Below are positions 7,156-16,337 of a DNA stretch of 64,000 nt, piece by piece (position 1 is the first letter of the stretch; each line of letters opens with the position of its first letter). The DNA is taken from positions 1,860,001 to 1,924,000 of the forward strand of contig NZ_FNKO01000001.1 of assembly GCF_900100925.1 (NCBI RefSeq), in the 5' to 3' direction. The notes under the pieces are model-generated. The model was not told the origin of the DNA. It saw only the letters and a list, made by a program, of their open reading frames with translations, and did no database searches. Made by a program: the position numbers and the translations under genes. Source of the DNA: Actinopolyspora saharensis. GTDB lineage: Bacteria > Actinomycetota > Actinomycetes > Mycobacteriales > Pseudonocardiaceae.

Positions 7156-9516
7156 GTGGGCGTGGACTCCACCGCACGAGCTCGCTCACGCACGGCCGGC
7201 GGCAATCTCCCGGCAGAGGTCACGAGCTTCGTCGGAAGGCGTCGCGAGATCACGCTCACCAAACGACTGCTGGCCGAGTCCCGGGTGGTTACGCTCACCG
7301 GCCCCGGGGGGATCGGCAAGAGCAGGCTGGCGCTGCGCGTGGCCACGGGCGCGCGCAAGTCGTTCCGGGACAAGGTCTGGCAGGTCGATCTCGGCGACCT
7401 GGACGACCCGGAACTGCTGCCCGCCACCGTGGTGGAACAGCTCAGCATCCCGGAGTCCTCCGGTGGCACGGAGACCGACGACATCGTCGAGTACTTCCGC
7501 GAACGCGAAACACTGCTCGTCGTGGACAACTGCGAGCACCTCGTGGAGGCCTGCGCCGAGTTCGTGGACGTCCTCGTGCGCTCCTGCCCCGGGGTCCGCG
7601 TACTCGCCACCAGCAGGCAGTCCCTCGGCATCGCAGGGGAGAGCACGCTGGTCGTCCCACCGCTGCAGACCCCCGAGCAGGAGCAACTTCCCGCCCCGGA
7701 GGCCTACGAGCAGTACGCGGCAGTGAGGTTGTTCGCCGACCGGGCCCGCGCCGTGGTTCCCGAGTTCGAGGTGACCCCGGACAACGCTCCCGTGCTGATG
7801 CGCCTGTGCCAGCGGCTCGACGGGAACCCCCTCGCCATCGAGCTGGCCGTGGTGCGGCTGCGCTCCCTGTCCCCCGAACAGCTCGAGCAGCGCCTCAACG
7901 AGCGCTACGAGCTGCTCAGCGGAGGACGGCGCGGAGCGCCGCAGCGGCAGCGGACGCTGCGCGCCCTGATCGACTGGAGCTACGACCTGTGCACCGAGCA
8001 GGACCGCAGGGCGTGGGCGCACCTGTCGGTGTTCGCGGGCAGCTTCGACCTGGAGGCCGCCGAACACGTCCTCGGAGACGCCGTCGACCGCGGGAACGTC
8101 GCCACGCTCGTCCACTCGTTGGTGGACAAGTCGATCCTGCTGCGCGACTCCGAGCACGACGGCCCGAGCCGCTACCGGATCCCGCACGCGCTGCGCGAGT
8201 ACGGTCTGGAGAAGCTTACCGCTGCGGGCGAGCGCTCCGGGACCGAGGAACGGCACCGGCAGTGGTACAGCAACATCGTGGCTCGGTTCTCCGCCGAGTG
8301 GATCGGCGCCGAGCAGGTCGAATGGGTGCGGCGACTGCGCATGGAGCAGGCGAACCTGCGCACGGCCCTGCACCTGGCGAGCACTCCCGAGAGGGCGGCC
8401 GAGGACCCGTCCTCCGCCCTGCGCCTGGCCATCGGGCTGGGACGCTACTGGCAACTGCGCGGGTTGCACTCGGAGGCGCGACACTGGCTGGACAGGACGC
8501 TGGCCCTGACCGGCACGGAACACGCCAGGCGGGACCGGGCCTCGGCACTCGCCGCGAGCGCCTGGTTCACCCTGCTGCACGGGGACGTCTCGGTGGCGCG
8601 GCGCTCCCTGGACACGGCCATCACCACGATCGAGGACGAGGACGCCGCCCTCGAACGCGCCCATCTGACCCAGGTCTACGGCATGGCGGCGCTGTTCGAG
8701 CAGGAAACGGACACGGCCACCCGGCTCCTCCAGGCAGCGCTGACCGCCTTCCGCCGCCACGTCGACCCGCAGGGCGAGCTATTCGCGCTGATCGGGCTCG
8801 GGCTCGCCCACACGCTGGGCGGGCGAAGACAGCACGGTCTGGAACTGCTCGACGACGCGCTGGCGATCACCACCGGGCGCGGGGAGATCTACTGGCGGTC
8901 CTGGACGTTGTGGGCGATCGGCTACCTCAAGATCACCGCCGACAACCCCGAGCGGGCCGACTCGGCCCTCAAGGAAGCGCTGAGCCTGCAGCGCAGGCTG
9001 GACAACCGGCTGGCCATCGCCTTCAGCATGGACACCATGGCCTGGGCCGCGCGCCGCCGCGGTGACGACAAGCGCGCGGCCCGGCTGTTCGGGGCGGCGG
9101 GCGGAGCCTGGGAGGCGGCGCGTTCCACCCCCAATCTCTACGCCGCCTTCGCCGAGCAGCACCGGAGCCATCTGGTCGACACGCGGCAGGCCCTCGGCTC
9201 CGAGGAGTACAACGACGCCTTCGACCGCGGATACCGCTGGTCCTCCGAGGCCGCGATCGACTACGCGCTGGAGATCAAGCAGCGTTCGCGAGCCAGCTCG
9301 CGGGAGAACGTGCACCCGATGCCGCTGACGAGCCGGGAGCGGGAGATCGCCCAGCTCGTGGCGCAGGGACGCACCAACAAGGAAATAGCCGAACGACTGG
9401 TCATCGCGCTGCGGACGGTGGAAGGGCACGTGCAGCACATCCTCACCAAGCTCGACTTCACCTCGCGGGCGCAGATCGCGGGGTGGGTCGCGGGCCAGCA
9501 GTCGGAGCAGTCCTGA
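7156..9516 (+). CDS. Large ATPase-LuxR family transcriptional regulator
   Basis: A 786-residue regulator with an N-terminal STAND-type ATPase. Its P-loop is GPGGIGKS (about 49-56), with Walker B-like TLLVVDNCEHLVEACA and the NB-ARC-like stretch RLCQRLDGNPLAIELAVVRL. A central helical, TPR-like region runs roughly 380-690. A LuxR/GerE helix-turn-helix occupies about 723-780 (PLTSREREIAQLVAQGRTNK, then RTVEGHVQHILTKL). These proteins bind ATP and an inducer and activate transcription, often of secondary-metabolite or stress genes. No target is obvious nearby. The start is GTG 7156, 14 bases after the VanZ-like gene, so the two may be co-transcribed. Confidence 0.9.
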   Translation: MGVDSTARARSRTAGGNLPAEVTSFVGRRREITLTKRLLAESRVVTLTGPGGIGKSRLALRVATGARKSFRDKVWQVDLGDLDDPELLPATVVEQLSIPESSGGTETDDIVEYFRERETLLVVDNCEHLVEACAEFVDVLVRSCPGVRVLATSRQSLGIAGESTLVVPPLQTPEQEQLPAPEAYEQYAAVRLFADRARAVVPEFEVTPDNAPVLMRLCQRLDGNPLAIELAVVRLRSLSPEQLEQRLNERYELLSGGRRGAPQRQRTLRALIDWSYDLCTEQDRRAWAHLSVFAGSFDLEAAEHVLGDAVDRGNVATLVHSLVDKSILLRDSEHDGPSRYRIPHALREYGLEKLTAAGERSGTEERHRQWYSNIVARFSAEWIGAEQVEWVRRLRMEQANLRTALHLASTPERAAEDPSSALRLAIGLGRYWQLRGLHSEARHWLDRTLALTGTEHARRDRASALAASAWFTLLHGDVSVARRSLDTAITTIEDEDAALERAHLTQVYGMAALFEQETDTATRLLQAALTAFRRHVDPQGELFALIGLGLAHTLGGRRQHGLELLDDALAITTGRGEIYWRSWTLWAIGYLKITADNPERADSALKEALSLQRRLDNRLAIAFSMDTMAWAARRRGDDKRAARLFGAAGGAWEAARSTPNLYAAFAEQHRSHLVDTRQALGSEEYNDAFDRGYRWSSEAAIDYALEIKQRSRASSRENVHPMPLTSREREIAQLVAQGRTNKEIAERLVIALRTVEGHVQHILTKLDFTSRAQIAGWVAGQQSEQS

Positions 9517-9618
9517 CCGGGCCCTCCGCACGGCTCGCCGGACCTCCGCCCCGTCCCTTGCCGAGCCGCGCTCCGCGTGCCGGGTGCGGGCGGCCGGCAA
9601 CCACCGGTGCGGAGCGGC

Positions 9619-10359
9619 TCACGTCTCGGAGGGGGCGTCCAGCAGCTCCAACGTCCCGTGCAGCGCCTCGGCGACCAGCTCCCTCGTGGCCTCCTCGGCG
9701 CGCCGGCCGTCGCCCCGACCGATGCACCGTGCGATCTCGTCGTGCAGCTCGATGGCCATCGGCTCGGGACGTGCGGGCATCAGCCCCTGCTCGGTGCGCC
9801 AGCGCAGCACCTCGCGCACCACCTCGTGCAGCTGGGCGAACATCTCGTTGCCCGAGGACCTCAGCACCAGGGAGTGGAAGGCCACGTCGGCGTCGAGGAA
9901 CTCCTCCAGGGCCCCTGCCGAGGCGAGTTCGCCCATCCGGGTCGCGAGACGCGCCAGCTCGGCCACCTGCTCGGCGTCGGCACGCTGCGCAGCGGCACCG
10001 GCGGCCACCGGTTCGACCGCGGTGCGGAGTTCCACGAGGGTCTTGACCTGGTTGGTCCTGTCGACCTCCAGCAGCCAGCGGATCAGCATCGGATCGAAGG
10101 TGTTCCACTCCTCACGCGGCCGCACCACGATCCCGATCCGCTGACGCCCCACCACGAGCCGGATCGAGGCGAGCGTGCGCACCACCTCGCGCACCACGCT
10201 GCGGGATATGCCGAAACGCTGCTCCAGGTCCTCGACGCGCAGCACGCTACCGGGCGGATGCGTTCCGGAGCTGATCTCGCGCCCCAGAACGTCGACGATC
10301 TTTCCGTGCAGTCCTCCGCTCAACCTGGCTCCGTTCGCCGCCACGCACGCCCGGGACAT
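9619..10359 (-). CDS. GntR/FadR family transcriptional regulator (FCD domain)
   Basis: The protein has about 246 residues. The N-terminal winged helix is seen as LRVEDLEQRFGISRSVVREV followed by VRTLASIRLVVGRQ. The C-terminal FCD ligand domain includes LVELRTAVEPVAAGAAA, DADVAFHSLVLRSSGNEMF and ELHDEIARCIGRGD, which carry metal-binding Asp/His positions typical of the family. FadR-type regulators repress sugar-acid or carboxylate genes until an organic acid binds. I prefer ATG 10359, with GGAG 6 bases upstream, over a start at 10425. It is divergent from the helicase gene. No catabolic target is adjacent, so its regulon is unknown. Confidence 0.9.
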   Translation of the reverse strand: MSRACVAANGARLSGGLHGKIVDVLGREISSGTHPPGSVLRVEDLEQRFGISRSVVREVVRTLASIRLVVGRQRIGIVVRPREEWNTFDPMLIRWLLEVDRTNQVKTLVELRTAVEPVAAGAAAQRADAEQVAELARLATRMGELASAGALEEFLDADVAFHSLVLRSSGNEMFAQLHEVVREVLRWRTEQGLMPARPEPMAIELHDEIARCIGRGDGRRAEEATRELVAEALHGTLELLDAPSET

Positions 10360-10682
10360 CCCGAGCTCCGCCCGGAAGTCACCGCGCGGCCCACCCCGGT
10401 GACGGCGCAGGAGGGCCGCCAACATGGCACGTGCACATTCCGGCTCCCCAGAATAGTCGTCGCACTACTCACGCGGTCGGGGCCGCTTTTCCCGCACGGC
10501 TCCCGCCACGGGCCACGTGCTTCACACCGGCTCGGCGATCACGCACCGGCAAGCACCCTCCCCGCGGGGGTATACTCGTTCGTCGGCCCTGCTGGCGGGC
10601 CGTGGTGTTCGCATTCGACACCGCCGCGCCTCCACTTGGCGCATTTCCTGTCCCAACGCTCTTGACCGCACGAGGTGGAGTC
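10360..10682. other. Divergent intergenic region between the FadR-type and HelD-type genes
   Basis: These 323 bases hold no convincing gene. The readable element is a TATACT box at 10571-10576, oriented towards the helicase gene. An imperfect dyad lies at about 10600-10625 (GGTGTTCG/CGACACC). I looked for the 19-base inverted repeat that precedes rifamycin-inducible helR genes in some actinomycetes and did not recognise one. Confidence 0.5.
10571..10576 (+). promoter_or_regulatory. Candidate -10 box for the HelD-type gene
   Basis: TATACT matches five of six bases of the housekeeping -10 consensus and lies about 107 bases upstream of the GTG at 10683. The matching -35 region is poor (GGCAAG or CGGCAA), so the call rests on the -10 alone. 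Confidence 0.35.
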
Positions 10683-12983
10683 GTGTCCGACACCCGAGCC
10701 GATCGGGAACTTGACCACACCGACAGCGTCGCCGCCGAGCAGCAGTACGTGTCGATGCTCTACGACAAGCTCGACGAGCTACGCCAGTACAACAGCAGGC
10801 GTCTGGCCGAGACGCTCCGCGAAACCGGTGGCACACCGCAGGCGCGCACCGAGCGCGACATTTCCACCAAGATGCACATCGACAAGCTCTCCCAGTTGAG
10901 CGCGGTGGAGAACGGGCTGTGTTTCGGCAGGCTCGACCTGGACAGTGGTGAACGCTTTCACATCGGCAGGTTGGGGCTGTTCGACGAGGAGAACGAGTAC
11001 ACACCGCTGCTCATCGACTGGCGCGCTCCGGCCGCGCGGCCGTTCTACCTCGCCACGGCGGCGTCCAGGGACGGAGTCGTGCGCCGCAGGCACATCCGGA
11101 CCACCAGACGCACCGTCACGGATCTGGAGGACGAGGTCCTCGATCTGGACGCGGCCGAGCAGAGCAGTCATCTCGGCCTCGCCGGCGAGGCCACGTTGCT
11201 CGCGGCCCTGGACGAGCGCCGCACCGGGAAGATGGGCGACATCGTCGCCACCATCCAGGCCGAGCAGGACCGGATCATCCGCAGCGGCATGAACGGCGTG
11301 CTGGTGGTGCAGGGCGGCCCGGGAACGGGCAAGACGGCCGTCGCGCTGCACCGGGCCGCCTACCTGCTCTACACCTACCGGCAGCAGCTGACCAAGCGCG
11401 GCGTGCTCGTGGTCGGCCCCAACCCGACGTTCCTGCGCTACATCGGACAGGTGCTCCCCTCGCTCGGGGAGACCGGCGTGCTGCTGTCCACCGTCGGCGA
11501 GCTGTACCCGGGTGTGGTGGCCACCGGACGTGAGTCCGCCGAGGCCGCCGAGCTCAAGGGGCGTTCGGAGATGGTCTCGGTCCTGAACAACGCGGTGCGC
11601 GAGCGGCAACAGGTCCCCAAGAACTACATCGAGGTGACCTTCGACCGCGAACCGCTCCACATCGACAAGAGCACGTGCAGTCAGGCACGCACCAAGGCGC
11701 GCAAATCGCGCAAGTCGCACAACGAGGCCAGGAAGATCTTCCGCCGCGAGATGTTCTCGGCACTGGCGTTGCAGGTGGCCGACCGTCTCGGCAGGGACCT
11801 GCTCGACCAGCGCGACATCGACGACATCTCCGCGGAGCTGCGCGCCGATACCGGGGTGTGCGAGGCCCTGGAGGGGCTCTGGCCCGAGCTCGAACCGACC
11901 ACGCTGCTCGACGAGCTGCTCTCCTCGCCCGAGCGGCTGCGCAAGGCGTCCCGCAAGTACTTCGACGAGCAGCAGCGGCAGGCCCTGCTGCGCGAGTCGG
12001 GGGCCGAGTGGACCCCCTCGGACGCACCGCTGCTCGACGAGTTGGCCGAGCTGCTCGGCGAGGACGACTCCGAGCAGCAGCAGGCACAGCGCCAGCAGGA
12101 GCGCGAGGAGCTGGCCTACGCCGAGGGCGTGCTGCACATCATGGAGCAGGACGAGGAGATCATCGACCCCGAGCGGCTGCGGGTCTCCGACGTGCTCGAC
12201 GCCGACCTGCTGGCGCAACGGCATCGCACCGACAGCGACATGACGGCCGCGGAGCGGGCCGCAGGCGACCGCACCTGGACCTTCGGGCACGTCATCATCG
12301 ACGAGGCCCAGGAGCTGTCCGCGATGGCCTGGCGCGTGCTGATGCGCAGGTGCCCGAGCCGTTCCATGACGGTGGTCGGCGACATCGCCCAGACCGGTTC
12401 CACTGCGGGGGCCAGTTCGTGGCACGAGGTGCTGTCCCCGTACGTGGCGCGGCGCTGGCGTTTGGAGGAGCTGACGATCAACTACCGGACACCTTCCGAG
12501 ATCATGTCCCGCGCGGAGTCGCTGCTGTCCGCGATGGACGTGGACCTCTCAGTGCCCAACTCGGTGCGCAGCACCGGGGTGGAGCCCTACCGCCTCCGCG
12601 TGGCGGAGGAGGAGCTGCCCACCCGGGTCGCGGAGGTGACCGCGAAGGAGACGGGAGCCGTCGACGGCGGGCGGGTCGCGGTGCTGCTCCCGGCAGGCGA
12701 GCTCTCCGAGATCGGTCCCTCGATCGTCGAGCGGACTCCGGAGGCCGCCTTCGGTCCCCAGCCGGAGGGCCTGGAAGCACCGGTGATGGTGCTGACGGTG
12801 GATCAGGCCAAGGGGCTCGAGTTCGACAGCGTGGTCGTGGTCGAGCCGCAGGTGCTGCTGTCCGAGTCCAGTCGGGGGCTCAGCGATGTGTACGTGGCGC
12901 TCACCAGGAGCACCACCAGGCTGGCCGTCGTGCACACCGGCGACCTGCCCCCGGAGCTGCAGGGCCTCGAGATCGAGGAATGA
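10683..12983 (+). CDS. helD: HelD-type UvrD-like helicase/RNA polymerase recycling ATPase
   Basis: A superfamily 1 ATPase of about 766 residues. The N-terminal arm is helical (DSVAAEQQYVSMLYDKLDEL) and typical of HelD. Walker A is GGPGTGKT at about 211-218, followed by ALHRAAYLLY. Walker B is VIIDEAQELS. Later motifs are VVGDIAQTGS, NYRTPSEI, LTVDQAKGLEFDSVVVVEPQ and DVYVALTRSTTRL. HelD/HelR proteins bind core RNA polymerase, prise open its clefts to release nucleic acid, and in some actinomycetes give rifampicin tolerance. GTG 10683, with GAGG 7 bases upstream, is the likely start. It is monocistronic by position, and the riboswitch begins about 200 bases downstream. Confidence 0.9.
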   Translation: MSDTRADRELDHTDSVAAEQQYVSMLYDKLDELRQYNSRRLAETLRETGGTPQARTERDISTKMHIDKLSQLSAVENGLCFGRLDLDSGERFHIGRLGLFDEENEYTPLLIDWRAPAARPFYLATAASRDGVVRRRHIRTTRRTVTDLEDEVLDLDAAEQSSHLGLAGEATLLAALDERRTGKMGDIVATIQAEQDRIIRSGMNGVLVVQGGPGTGKTAVALHRAAYLLYTYRQQLTKRGVLVVGPNPTFLRYIGQVLPSLGETGVLLSTVGELYPGVVATGRESAEAAELKGRSEMVSVLNNAVRERQQVPKNYIEVTFDREPLHIDKSTCSQARTKARKSRKSHNEARKIFRREMFSALALQVADRLGRDLLDQRDIDDISAELRADTGVCEALEGLWPELEPTTLLDELLSSPERLRKASRKYFDEQQRQALLRESGAEWTPSDAPLLDELAELLGEDDSEQQQAQRQQEREELAYAEGVLHIMEQDEEIIDPERLRVSDVLDADLLAQRHRTDSDMTAAERAAGDRTWTFGHVIIDEAQELSAMAWRVLMRRCPSRSMTVVGDIAQTGSTAGASSWHEVLSPYVARRWRLEELTINYRTPSEIMSRAESLLSAMDVDLSVPNSVRSTGVEPYRLRVAEEELPTRVAEVTAKETGAVDGGRVAVLLPAGELSEIGPSIVERTPEAAFGPQPEGLEAPVMVLTVDQAKGLEFDSVVVVEPQVLLSESSRGLSDVYVALTRSTTRLAVVHTGDLPPELQGLEIEE

Positions 12984-13134
12984 GCGGACCGGCGCCCTCG
13001 GTCCGGCGCGGCACCTCCCGCCCGCCGGGAGTCCTCGCCACGTCGGATCGAGGGCGGAAGTCGCGGTGCACCCCGCCGAACTTCCCACACTCCGGGACGC
13101 GACCCGGAGCGCGTTGCCGTCCCCGGCGGGGCTG

Positions 13135-13163
13135 TTCGCTCACACGACCGAACGAACTGATAT
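13135..13163 (+). promoter_or_regulatory. Candidate promoter of the riboswitch-btuFCD transcript
   Basis: TTCGCT (13135-13140) and TGATAT (13158-13163) are separated by 17 bases and lie shortly before the riboswitch. Both hexamers are imperfect. Placement is what makes them plausible. Confidence 0.3.
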
Positions 13164-13199
13164 CTTTGCTGATCAGAACGTTGACTGCTCCCCGGAGCA

Positions 13200-13317
13200 G
13201 CCCGCGTGGTGCCGTACGAGCGAAACCCGGTGCGACTCCGGTGCTGTCCCGCAACTGTGAGGCCCCGCTCCGCCGCGGCGGAGCGACCGGGCCGAGCCAG
13301 GTCGCCTCGTACGTCAC
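13200..13317 (+). promoter_or_regulatory. Cobalamin (AdoCbl-type) riboswitch
   Basis: The aptamer core is directly readable. It contains GTGCGACTCC (about 13230-13239), CTGTCCCGCAACTGT (about 13244-13258) and GAGCCAGGTCGCCT (about 13294-13307), the conserved junction strings and B12 box of the cobalamin family. The flanks CGTACGAG (13213-13220) and CTCGTACG (13306-13313) are perfectly complementary and close the domain. It sits in the leader of btuF, about 90 bases before the start codon. In this family cobalamin binding reduces expression of the downstream importer. Confidence 0.93.
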
Positions 13318-13322
13318 TCGAG

Positions 13323-13350
13323 ACCGCCGTTCCCGGTGCAGGAACGCGGT
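13323..13350 (+). promoter_or_regulatory. Hairpin downstream of the cobalamin aptamer (expression platform candidate)
   Basis: ACCGCCGTTCC (13323-13333) can pair with GGAACGCGGT (13341-13350), leaving one bulged base and a loop of about seven. It lies between the aptamer and the btuF ribosome site. It has no T-run, which would favour control of translation over transcription termination. Confidence 0.4.
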
Positions 13351-13404
13351 GTCGGCCGGTTCTGTGGCGGACTCCGCGTGCACCGGCCGAGACCGAGGAC
13401 AGTC

Positions 13405-14364
13405 ATGAGCCGGACGATCGGACTTAGCCGCAACGCCGCCCTGCTGCTGGCCGTGCTCGCGCTGCTCGTTCCAATCACGTCGTGCGCGAGCAGACCCGGT
13501 TCCGGCGGGCAGTCGAGCAGCGGGAACGACTCCGCCTCCTCCTTCCCGGTCAAGGTCGAGCTGTCCGACAACCAGTCGATCACCCTGACGGAGCAGCCGA
13601 AGCGCATCGTCTCGTTGAGCCCGACGGCCACCGAGGTCCTCTACGAGATCGGCGCGGGCGAGCAGGTCGTCGCGGTCGGCAAGAACTCGGACTACCCGGA
13701 GAGGGCTCCGCGCAAGGACTTCTCCGCCCTGGACACCAGCGCGAGCGCCGTTTCCGAGTACCGCCCCGACCTCGTGATCGCCCAGGCGGGCAGCGCGGAC
13801 TCGCTGGCCGACGGACTGCGCAAGATCGACGTGCCGGTGCTGCTCACCCCCTCGGCCGAGAACCTCCAGGACTCGTACGACCAGATCAAGGCGCTGGGAC
13901 GGGCCACGGGGCACGGCGAGCGGGCCACCGAGACCGTGAACCGGATGCGCTCCCAGCTGGACGAACTGGTCGCGAAGACTCCCGACCCCGGCGGGGAGCT
14001 GACCTACTACCACGAGATCAGCCCGGACCACTTCACCGCCACGTCCGACAGCTTCGTGGGCAGCGTCTACCGGAAGTTCGGGCTGACCAACATCGCCGAC
14101 TCCGCCGGCGACGGCAAGTTCCCCCAAATCTCCGCGGAGAAGATCCTGCGGGCCGACCCGGACATGATCTTCCTCGCCGACACCGGTTCCGCCGGCGTCA
14201 CCGAGGAGAAGGTCTCCCGGCGAGCGGGTTGGAACAGCCTGACCGCGGTGCGCGAGGGACGGGTCCACGAGCTCGACGAGGACATCGCCAACCGCTGGGG
14301 CCCGCGCGTGGTCGAACTGGCCCGCGCGATCAGCGAGGCCGTCACCGCCGCGCAGAAGAGCTGA
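13405..14364 (+). CDS. btuF: Cobalamin ABC transporter substrate-binding lipoprotein
   Basis: A 319-residue periplasmic-binding-type lipoprotein. The signal peptide ends in the lipobox ITSC (Cys27). The mature domain has the class III binding-protein pattern: PKRIVSLSPTATEVLYEIGA, YRPDLVIAQ, and C-terminal AISEAVTAA. It captures vitamin B12 or corrinoid outside the membrane and delivers it to the BtuC-BtuD importer. ATG 13405 has GAGG 6 bases upstream. Sequence alone cannot exclude an iron-siderophore ligand, because the families are related. The cobalamin riboswitch in its leader makes B12 the strong choice. Confidence 0.9.
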   Translation: MSRTIGLSRNAALLLAVLALLVPITSCASRPGSGGQSSSGNDSASSFPVKVELSDNQSITLTEQPKRIVSLSPTATEVLYEIGAGEQVVAVGKNSDYPERAPRKDFSALDTSASAVSEYRPDLVIAQAGSADSLADGLRKIDVPVLLTPSAENLQDSYDQIKALGRATGHGERATETVNRMRSQLDELVAKTPDPGGELTYYHEISPDHFTATSDSFVGSVYRKFGLTNIADSAGDGKFPQISAEKILRADPDMIFLADTGSAGVTEEKVSRRAGWNSLTAVREGRVHELDEDIANRWGPRVVELARAISEAVTAAQKS

Positions 14365-14373
14365 CCGTTCCGG

Positions 14374-15462
14374 ATGAGCGAGTTACGGGCCAGCCCCGCA
14401 GTCACGGACGGCTCTCCCGGAGCGCCCGGGCGCGGAGCACGTCCACGGCACAACGTCCTGCGGCCGGTCCACGTGCTGTGCGGGATCGCGGCGCTGGTCG
14501 CGCTGGCGCTGCTGTCCGTGCTGCTCGGCGCGGCCGATCTGGGCTGGCAGCGCGTGCTCACCGAGATCGGTGCGCAGCTGACCGGGGGACGCTCCCCGCT
14601 GTCCGAGCGGGAGGCCGCGATCCTCTGGCAGCTGCGCGTCCCCCGCGTGGTGCTCGCGGCGCTGGTCGGAGCCGCGCTGGCGATCTCGGGAGCCGCCTTC
14701 CAGGGGGTATTCCGCAATCCGCTGGCGGATCCCTACCTGCTCGGGGCGGCGGCGGGAGCAGGCCTGGGCGTGACCGTCGTGGTCATCACGACGCCGCAGG
14801 TCGATCTCGGAAGCACCGGCCTGGCCCAGGTGGCCGCTTTCGGCGGTGCGCTGGGCGGGGTCGGGCTCACCTGGTTGATCGGCCGTTCCGCGGGCCCCGA
14901 CACCGCCACCCTGGTGCTGGCCGGGGTGGCCGTGGGGTCCTTCCTCACGGCGGCCCAGACGTTCGTCCAGCAGCTCCGGGTGGAGTCGCTGCAGCGCGTG
15001 TACATGTGGATCCTCGGCAACCTGAGCACCTCGGGCTGGGACGAGGTGCTCGTGGTGCTGCCGACCTCGGCGCTGGCCGCCGTGGTGCTGTGCGCGTGCG
15101 CCCGCCTGCTGGACCTGCTCGGGACCGGGGACGAGGAGGCGAGCGCGCTGGGCGTCCGACCGGGCCGGGTGCGGGCCCTGGTGCTGGTGGCCGCGTCGCT
15201 GGCCACGGCGTCGGCCGTTTCGGTGGCCGGGTTGATCGGGTTCGTCGGACTGGTCGTCCCCCATCTGGTGCGGTTGACCGCGGGGGGAAGTTACCGGGTG
15301 ATAGTTCCGCTCTCGCTGTTGTTCGGCGGTTCCTTCCTGGTGGGGGCCGACACGCTGGCCCGGACCGTCATGGCTCCGGCCGAGCTCCCGATCGGCGTGG
15401 TCACCGCCTTCACCGGGGCCCCGTTCTTCGCCCTGCTGCTGCGCACGAACCGCGCGCGGTGA
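14374..15462 (+). CDS. btuC: Cobalamin ABC transporter permease (FecCD family)
   Basis: A 362-residue FecCD/BtuC permease with about nine to ten membrane helices after a polar N-terminal 30 residues. Diagnostic stretches are LWQLRVPRVVLAALVGAALA, GAAFQGVFRNPLADPYLLG, GLIGFVGLVVPHLVRL, and the late PAELPIGVVTAFTGAPFFA. It forms the membrane channel for corrinoid import. It starts nine bases after btuF and ends 58 bases before btuD, so the three genes form one riboswitch-controlled operon. Confidence 0.93.
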   Translation: MSELRASPAVTDGSPGAPGRGARPRHNVLRPVHVLCGIAALVALALLSVLLGAADLGWQRVLTEIGAQLTGGRSPLSEREAAILWQLRVPRVVLAALVGAALAISGAAFQGVFRNPLADPYLLGAAAGAGLGVTVVVITTPQVDLGSTGLAQVAAFGGALGGVGLTWLIGRSAGPDTATLVLAGVAVGSFLTAAQTFVQQLRVESLQRVYMWILGNLSTSGWDEVLVVLPTSALAAVVLCACARLLDLLGTGDEEASALGVRPGRVRALVLVAASLATASAVSVAGLIGFVGLVVPHLVRLTAGGSYRVIVPLSLLFGGSFLVGADTLARTVMAPAELPIGVVTAFTGAPFFALLLRTNRAR

Positions 15463-15520
15463 CCGAACGAGAAAGAGGCGTCCCGCGGGGACCGGGACCG
15501 CGAACGGAGAGGCGAGGCGC

Positions 15521-16315
15521 ATGAGCACCGTGGAAATCGACGGGCTCTCGGCGGGGTACCGGGGGCGCACAGTGGTCTCCGAGGTCTCCGCCGGGATCGG
15601 TTCCGGGGGCTGGCTCGGGGTCATCGGACCGAACGGCTCGGGCAAGTCCACCCTGCTCAAGGCCGTGCTCGGTCTCGTCGAGCACACCGGCCGGGTGCTC
15701 GTGGACGGGCGCGCCGTCAGCGGACTGCGCCACCGGGACCGGGCCAGGGCGCTCGGGTACGCGCCCCAGCTTCCGCAGCTGCCCGTGGGGCTGACCGTGA
15801 CCGACTACGTGCTGCTCGGGCGCAGTCCGCACACGGGACTGCTGGGCAGGGAGACCGGGGCTGACCTCGACGTGGTGGCCGAGGTGCTGGATCGGCTGGA
15901 CCTCACCCGGATGGCCGATCGCAAACTGCCCACCCTCTCCGGGGGTGAGCGGCAACGCGCCGTGCTGGCGCGGGCCCTGGCCCAACGCGCCGGGGTGCTG
16001 CTGCTCGACGAGCCGACCACGGGGCTGGACGTGGGGCACGCCCAGGAACTGCTGGACCTGGTCGATCGGCTGCGTCACGAGCGGGGAACCACGGTCGTGA
16101 GCACCCTGCACGACCTCACCGTGGCGGGCCAGTACGCCGAGCGCCTGTTGCTGCTGAACGGGGGTGTGGTGACGGCGGAGGGCACTCCCGAGGAGGTGCT
16201 CACGGCCGACACGCTGGAGAAGCACTACACCGCGCGGATCTCCGTGCTGTCCGCCCCGGACGGTTCCCCGGTGGTGGCGCCCGTGCGCGCCGCGGGGCCT
16301 CGGCAGGAGTCGTGA
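15521..16315 (+). CDS. btuD: Cobalamin ABC transporter ATP-binding protein
   Basis: A 264-residue ATPase with Walker A GPNGSGKST (about 36-44), signature LSGGERQR, Walker B LLLDEPTTGLD and switch histidine in STLHDLTVAG. It powers import through BtuC. The start ATG 15521 has a GAGAGGCGAGG purine tract upstream. A strong hairpin 22 bases after the stop codon closes the operon. Confidence 0.93.
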   Translation: MSTVEIDGLSAGYRGRTVVSEVSAGIGSGGWLGVIGPNGSGKSTLLKAVLGLVEHTGRVLVDGRAVSGLRHRDRARALGYAPQLPQLPVGLTVTDYVLLGRSPHTGLLGRETGADLDVVAEVLDRLDLTRMADRKLPTLSGGERQRAVLARALAQRAGVLLLDEPTTGLDVGHAQELLDLVDRLRHERGTTVVSTLHDLTVAGQYAERLLLLNGGVVTAEGTPEEVLTADTLEKHYTARISVLSAPDGSPVVAPVRAAGPRQES

Positions 16316-16337
16316 TCAGCGCCCTCGGTCAGCACCG

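Noticed and set aside
10431..10682. N-terminal extension of the HelD-type protein
   Set aside because: The extra 84 codons include the TATACT promoter region and have no helical arm pattern. GTG 10683 with a ribosome site fits the family.
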